The notes below the pieces were generated by a model, which worked only from the letters and a program-made list of their open reading frames with translations, was not told the origin of the DNA and did no database searches. From assembly GCA_021648585.1 (NCBI GenBank), contig JAKISM010000088.1, positions 1-9,930 of the forward strand: 9,930 bases of DNA. The letters are read 5' to 3'. Positions 6,964-9,930 of the stretch are shown one piece after another; position 1 is the stretch's first letter, and each line of letters begins with the position of its first letter. The position numbers and the translations under genes are program-made. Source of the stretch: Devosiaceae bacterium. Its GTDB lineage: Bacteria > Pseudomonadota > Alphaproteobacteria > Rhizobiales > Devosiaceae.

Positions 6964-7717
6964 TATTGCTGATACTGACCTGCCTCCTGTTTTGATTGAA
7001 AATCAGCAGGGTAAATCAAGATTTGTTATCCTGTGCGATCATTCTTCAAACAACATTCCAAAAAAATATGATAATTTGGGAATTAGCGAAGCAGAAAGAC
7101 AAATGCACGTGGCGTGGGATCCCGGAACGCTGGACGTTGCAAAAATCTTAGCGCAAATGTTTGATGCTCCCTTAATTCATTCAACTATTTCACGCCTAGT
7201 AATTGATAAAAACCGCTCTCGTGATAGGAGCGATTTAATTCCCTCAACAAGTGAATATATAAAAATTTCAGGCAATGAAAATATTAGCCAAATCGAGCGC
7301 CAACAGCGAATTAATGATTATCATATTCCCTATCATAATGCCATTACTAACCTGCTTGATGAGCGAGAAGAGTTGGGAATAAATAATATAATAATATCTA
7401 TTCATTCTTTTACGCCAACCTATATGGGCATTAAGCGTCCATGGGAAATTGGGCTTATTCCTGGTATTGATAAGAGATTTACGAGGGCTATTTTTGAGGC
7501 GCTTATTGAGGATAGAACCCAAATGAATGTTGGCTGGAATGAGCCTTATGCTGCGGATCATGGCGTGCATTATACAATGGATGTTCATTCAGACAAAAGA
7601 GGGTTGCACGGCACAATGGTTGAAATCCGCAATAATGAAATTTCTGATGAAGGTGGTATTGATAGGTGGGTTAAAATATTGGGAAGCGCCATGAAAAGCG
7701 CAATAAATAAAATCTGA
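6950..7717 (+). CDS. N-formylglutamate amidohydrolase family protein
   Basis: Belongs to the N-formylglutamate amidohydrolase (FGase, HutG-type) family. The named member removes formate from N-formyl-L-glutamate in histidine breakdown. The 255 residues (family about 250-290) show the motifs CDHSSNNIP (29-37), HVAWDPGTLD (53-62), SRLVIDKNRSR (81-91), HSFTP (152-156), RPWEIGL (163-169) and VEIRNNE (224-230). His31, His53, His152 and Glu225 are plausible metal or catalytic residues. There is no signal peptide or membrane segment, so it is cytosolic. It begins inside ppk2 (ATG 6950, 14-nt overlap, another frame), which implies translational coupling. A second ATG follows at once at 6953. No other histidine-utilisation gene is near, so the true substrate may be another N-formyl or N-acyl amino acid; I leave the symbol empty. 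Confidence 0.88.
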   Translation: MMKDNIADTDLPPVLIENQQGKSRFVILCDHSSNNIPKKYDNLGISEAERQMHVAWDPGTLDVAKILAQMFDAPLIHSTISRLVIDKNRSRDRSDLIPSTSEYIKISGNENISQIERQQRINDYHIPYHNAITNLLDEREELGINNIIISIHSFTPTYMGIKRPWEIGLIPGIDKRFTRAIFEALIEDRTQMNVGWNEPYAADHGVHYTMDVHSDKRGLHGTMVEIRNNEISDEGGIDRWVKILGSAMKSAINKI

Positions 7718-7737
7718 GTAATAGTTAGTTTTTTTAC

Positions 7738-7768
7738 TTGCACCTCTAGTTGCTAGAGCTCTTACACT
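7738..7768 (+). promoter_or_regulatory. MerR-family-type (ZntR/CadR-like) promoter and operator of the metal ATPase gene
   Basis: A -35 hexamer TTGCAC (7738-7743) and a -10 TACACT (7763-7768) are separated by 19 bp, longer than the usual 17. Inside the spacer lies a perfect dyad: CTCTAG (7744-7749), TTG, CTAGAG (7753-7758). An overlong spacer with a central dyad is the known hallmark of promoters activated by MerR-type metal regulators such as ZntR, CadR and PbrR, which untwist the spacer when metal is bound. The site lies 34 nt before the ATG of a Zn/Cd/Pb ATPase, a classic target. The regulator gene is not in this window. Confidence 0.8.
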
Positions 7769-7796
7769 CTTTTTTTAATATAAATAAAAGAGTAAG
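7761..7796. repeat. Inverted repeat between the ATPase promoter and its start codon
   Basis: ACTCTTTT (7766-7773) and AAAAGAGT (7786-7793) are exact reverse complements 12 nt apart. If two bases (AC, 7766-7767) are allowed to bulge, CTTAC plus TCTTTT (7761-7773) pairs with AAAAGAGTAAG (7786-7796). The left arm overlaps the candidate -10, so only the right arm would be in mRNA from that promoter. It lacks a following T-run and is not an obvious terminator of the upstream operon. It may be a second operator or chance. Confidence 0.4.
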
Positions 7797-7801
7797 TTTT
7801 A

Positions 7802-9901
7802 ATGGCAAAAGAAATAATTTTACAAGTTGATGGCATGGACTGTGCCTCTTGCACCTCTAAAATTGAAGGGGTGGTTTGCGCTATACCCGGAGTTGAAAAT
7901 GTTTCACTTAATTATACTAATCAGAAATTAAAATTTGTAATTGATGAAAAAACTGGTGACGCAAAAAAAGTTTTAAATGCGGTAAAACAACTTGGTTATA
8001 AGGTTAGTAATTATGGCGAGAAGCCAAACCCTGCTGATTTACATTGGTGGCAAACTGGCAAAGGTCGTCTAACTATTATTTCTGGTATTTTGTTAGGCAT
8101 TGCTTGGATTTTAGCTTTCACGCTTAAGGAATATGCTGAATATGCTTTTGCTGGTGCGGCACTGTTGGCGCTTGCTCCTATGGCAAAAAAGGCGTTTTTG
8201 AGCGCCAAAGCAGGGCAGCCATTTTCTATTGAAACATTAGTGACCATTGCCGTTATTGGCGCAATAATTATTGGCGAAGCAACTGAGGCGGCAGTTGTTG
8301 TATTTTTGTTTTCCATTGGTGAATTACTTGAAATGATTGCAGCTGCAAAGGCTCGAAAATCTGTGCAAGCGCTTGCTGATTTAGTGCCAAAAAGTGCTTT
8401 TTTAATTACCAAAGATGGAGTTAAAGAAGTTCAGGCAGAAATATTAAAAGTTGGCGATATAATTGAAGTGCGCCCCGGTGGTCGCATTCCAGCTGATGGA
8501 ATAATTTCTCAAGGTCAAAGCGCAATAGATGAAGCGGCAATTACTGGCGAATCGGTGCCAAAACTTAAAAAAATTGGGGACGATGTTTTTGCAGGCTCGA
8601 TAAATGCTGATCAGCTAATTCGTATAGAGGTTGAAAAAAGCGCACAAAATAATATGATTTCTCGCATTTTAGAAATGGTAGAAGAAGCGCAAGCCGCAAA
8701 ATCACCCACCGCAAGATTTATTGATAGATTTTCAAATTATTACACTCCTGCCATTATTTTAGTTTCAGCGCTCATAGTTGTTGTGCCGCCATTGTTTTTT
8801 GGTGGCGATTGGGGGCAATGGACATATAAGGGCTTGGCAATTTTACTTATTGGTTGCCCTTGTGCGTTGGTTCTTTCTACCCCTGCCGCTATTACGTCTG
8901 GCATTTCCGCTGGCGCAAAAAACGGACTTTTAATGAAAGGCGGCGTTGTTTTAGAAGCCATTGGCAAAGTAAAGCAAATTGCTTTTGATAAAACTGGAAC
9001 GCTTACTAAGGGCAAGCCTGTTGTAACTGATGTAAAGATCTATGCTGGTGAAGAAAAAGATATGCTAGCGCTTGCTGGCGCTGTTGAAGCTGGCTCATCG
9101 CACCCATTGGCTTTGGCAATTCTTGAAGAAGTGAAATCTAAAAAAATTACAATTCCAAAAGCCACAGATTCTAAATCGCTAAATGGTCGTGGAGTGCAGG
9201 CAATGGTTAGCGGCAAGGATATTGTTGTTGCTTCCCCTCGTTATGCGGCTGAAATAAGTAGCTTAACTAAAGCGCAAAATGAAGAAATAGAAGCGCTTGA
9301 AAAAGAAGGCAAAACCATTGCTGTTACTATTGCAAATAAAAAAGTGCTTGGCATTTTCGCTATGCGTGATGAATTAAGAGAAGATGCTATTGCCTCAATG
9401 AAGGAGCTTAATGAATTAGGAATTACATCTATTATGCTCACTGGTGATAATCAGCGCACTGGCGAGGCATTAGCTAAAAAACTCAACATTGCCGTTAAAG
9501 CTGAACTAATGCCGCAAGATAAATTAAACTTTATTGCAAAGCTAAAAGAAAAGGGCTTGGTTGCAATGGTTGGTGATGGCATTAATGATGCACCAGCTTT
9601 AGCAAGTGCTGATGTTGGCATTGCTATGGGGGGCGGAACGGACGTAGCGCTTGAAACTGCCGATGCAGCCCTATTACATGAAAGAGTTAGTGATGTGCCA
9701 GATCTCATCAAGCTTTCACGAGCCACAATGAATAATATTTATCAAAATATTACAATGGCTTTGGGCTTAAAAGCGGTGTTTTTAGTAACTACTTTATTTG
9801 GAATAACATCTTTATGGATGGCGATTTTGGCGGACACTGGAGCTACGGTTTTAGTAACAATGAACGCTTTGCGCCTATTAGGATATCGCCCACGAAAATG
9901 A
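7802..9901 (+). CDS. zntA: Zn2+/Cd2+/Pb2+-exporting P1B-2-type ATPase
   Basis: Pumps soft divalent metals out of the cytosol across the inner membrane at the cost of ATP. In 699 residues (E. coli ZntA is 732) there is one N-terminal heavy-metal domain with GMDCASC (11-17). Four helices follow (about 88-178), then the actuator domain with ITGES (247-251), helices 5-6 (about 312-362) with the metal-site motif CPC (352-354), the P-domain DKTGTLT with phospho-acceptor Asp396, the P1B-specific HP pair (His434-Pro435), and GDGIND (591-596). The last two helices carry Lys657 and DTG (Asp678-Gly680). CPC together with this Lys and Asp is the ZntA/CadA signature; Cu+ pumps instead have Tyr/Asn and Met/Ser there. 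The ATG at 7802 is preceded by a weak AGAG. It is probably its own unit, driven by a MerR-type promoter 34 nt upstream. There is no His-rich tail and no sign of damage. Confidence 0.95.
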   Translation: MAKEIILQVDGMDCASCTSKIEGVVCAIPGVENVSLNYTNQKLKFVIDEKTGDAKKVLNAVKQLGYKVSNYGEKPNPADLHWWQTGKGRLTIISGILLGIAWILAFTLKEYAEYAFAGAALLALAPMAKKAFLSAKAGQPFSIETLVTIAVIGAIIIGEATEAAVVVFLFSIGELLEMIAAAKARKSVQALADLVPKSAFLITKDGVKEVQAEILKVGDIIEVRPGGRIPADGIISQGQSAIDEAAITGESVPKLKKIGDDVFAGSINADQLIRIEVEKSAQNNMISRILEMVEEAQAAKSPTARFIDRFSNYYTPAIILVSALIVVVPPLFFGGDWGQWTYKGLAILLIGCPCALVLSTPAAITSGISAGAKNGLLMKGGVVLEAIGKVKQIAFDKTGTLTKGKPVVTDVKIYAGEEKDMLALAGAVEAGSSHPLALAILEEVKSKKITIPKATDSKSLNGRGVQAMVSGKDIVVASPRYAAEISSLTKAQNEEIEALEKEGKTIAVTIANKKVLGIFAMRDELREDAIASMKELNELGITSIMLTGDNQRTGEALAKKLNIAVKAELMPQDKLNFIAKLKEKGLVAMVGDGINDAPALASADVGIAMGGGTDVALETADAALLHERVSDVPDLIKLSRATMNNIYQNITMALGLKAVFLVTTLFGITSLWMAILADTGATVLVTMNALRLLGYRPRK

Positions 9902-9930
9902 TGTAGATCAATGTAATTATAGAGATATTA
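9902..9930. other. Short unassigned 3' flank
   Basis: These 29 nt after the ATPase stop are AT-rich. I see no hairpin with a T-run and no start codon followed by an open frame (the only ATG is followed directly by TAA), so nothing can be called. Confidence 0.7.

Noticed and set aside
7744..7776. CTCTAG hairpin followed by a T-run as a terminator for the ppk2 operon
   Set aside because: The stem is only 6 bp and 12 nt separate it from the T-run. The dyad is much better explained as the operator in a MerR-type promoter spacer.
2277..8212. Recurring word AGCGCCAAAG (near 2279, 5784 and 8200) as a possible uptake or chi-like sequence
   Set aside because: All copies lie in coding DNA or gene ends and similar GCGCCAA words arise from common Ala/Gly/Lys codons in this genome. 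Three copies in 10 kb do not support a dedicated signal without a genome-wide count.

Overview
The window looks like an ordinary chromosomal stretch of an AT-rich bacterium (mid-30s percent G+C, estimated by eye). A low-G+C alphaproteobacterium is most likely. The reasons are the gene order phoR-pstS-pstC-pstA-pstB on one strand, the long N-terminal extensions on both permeases, and a PhoR with two closely spaced membrane helices and almost no periplasmic loop. The lineage is an inference; no rRNA or tRNA gene is present to anchor it.

Left part (1-5994, minus strand): a phosphate-starvation module read right to left. PhoR (sensor kinase) is followed by the high-affinity phosphate ABC transporter: PstS (periplasmic binding protein), PstC and PstA (permeases) and the first 147 residues of PstB (ATPase), which runs off the left edge. 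phoU and phoB would be expected just outside the window. The transporter genes are packed with gaps of 1 nt or an 8-nt overlap. The 95-nt phoR-pstS gap holds a well-formed PHO box, two near-identical 11-bp direct repeats, placed against a -10 element. PhoR, through a PhoB encoded elsewhere, should therefore control the transporter directly.

Middle (5995-7717): a 96-nt divergent promoter region separates phoR from a plus-strand pair that overlaps by 14 nt. These are a PPK2-type polyphosphate kinase and an N-formylglutamate amidohydrolase family protein. Placing polyphosphate metabolism back-to-back with phosphate sensing and uptake makes functional sense. The role of the amidohydrolase homologue is unknown. 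The divergent region carries a perfect 11-bp inverted repeat, so the same 11-nt word lies in sense in both leaders just before start codons that lack a Shine-Dalgarno sequence.

Right part (7718-9930): a ZntA/CadA-type P1B-2 heavy-metal ATPase (Zn2+/Cd2+/Pb2+ export). It is preceded by a promoter with the MerR-family layout: overlong 19-bp spacer with a dyad inside it. No MerR-type regulator gene is in the window. The last 29 nt hold nothing recognisable.

I see no rRNA, tRNA, CRISPR array, insertion sequence, phage gene or broken gene, and no convincing new multi-gene system. The most unusual items are the enlarged coiled-coil periplasmic insertion in PstA, the shared leader motif between phoR and ppk2, and the cis-regulatory sites.
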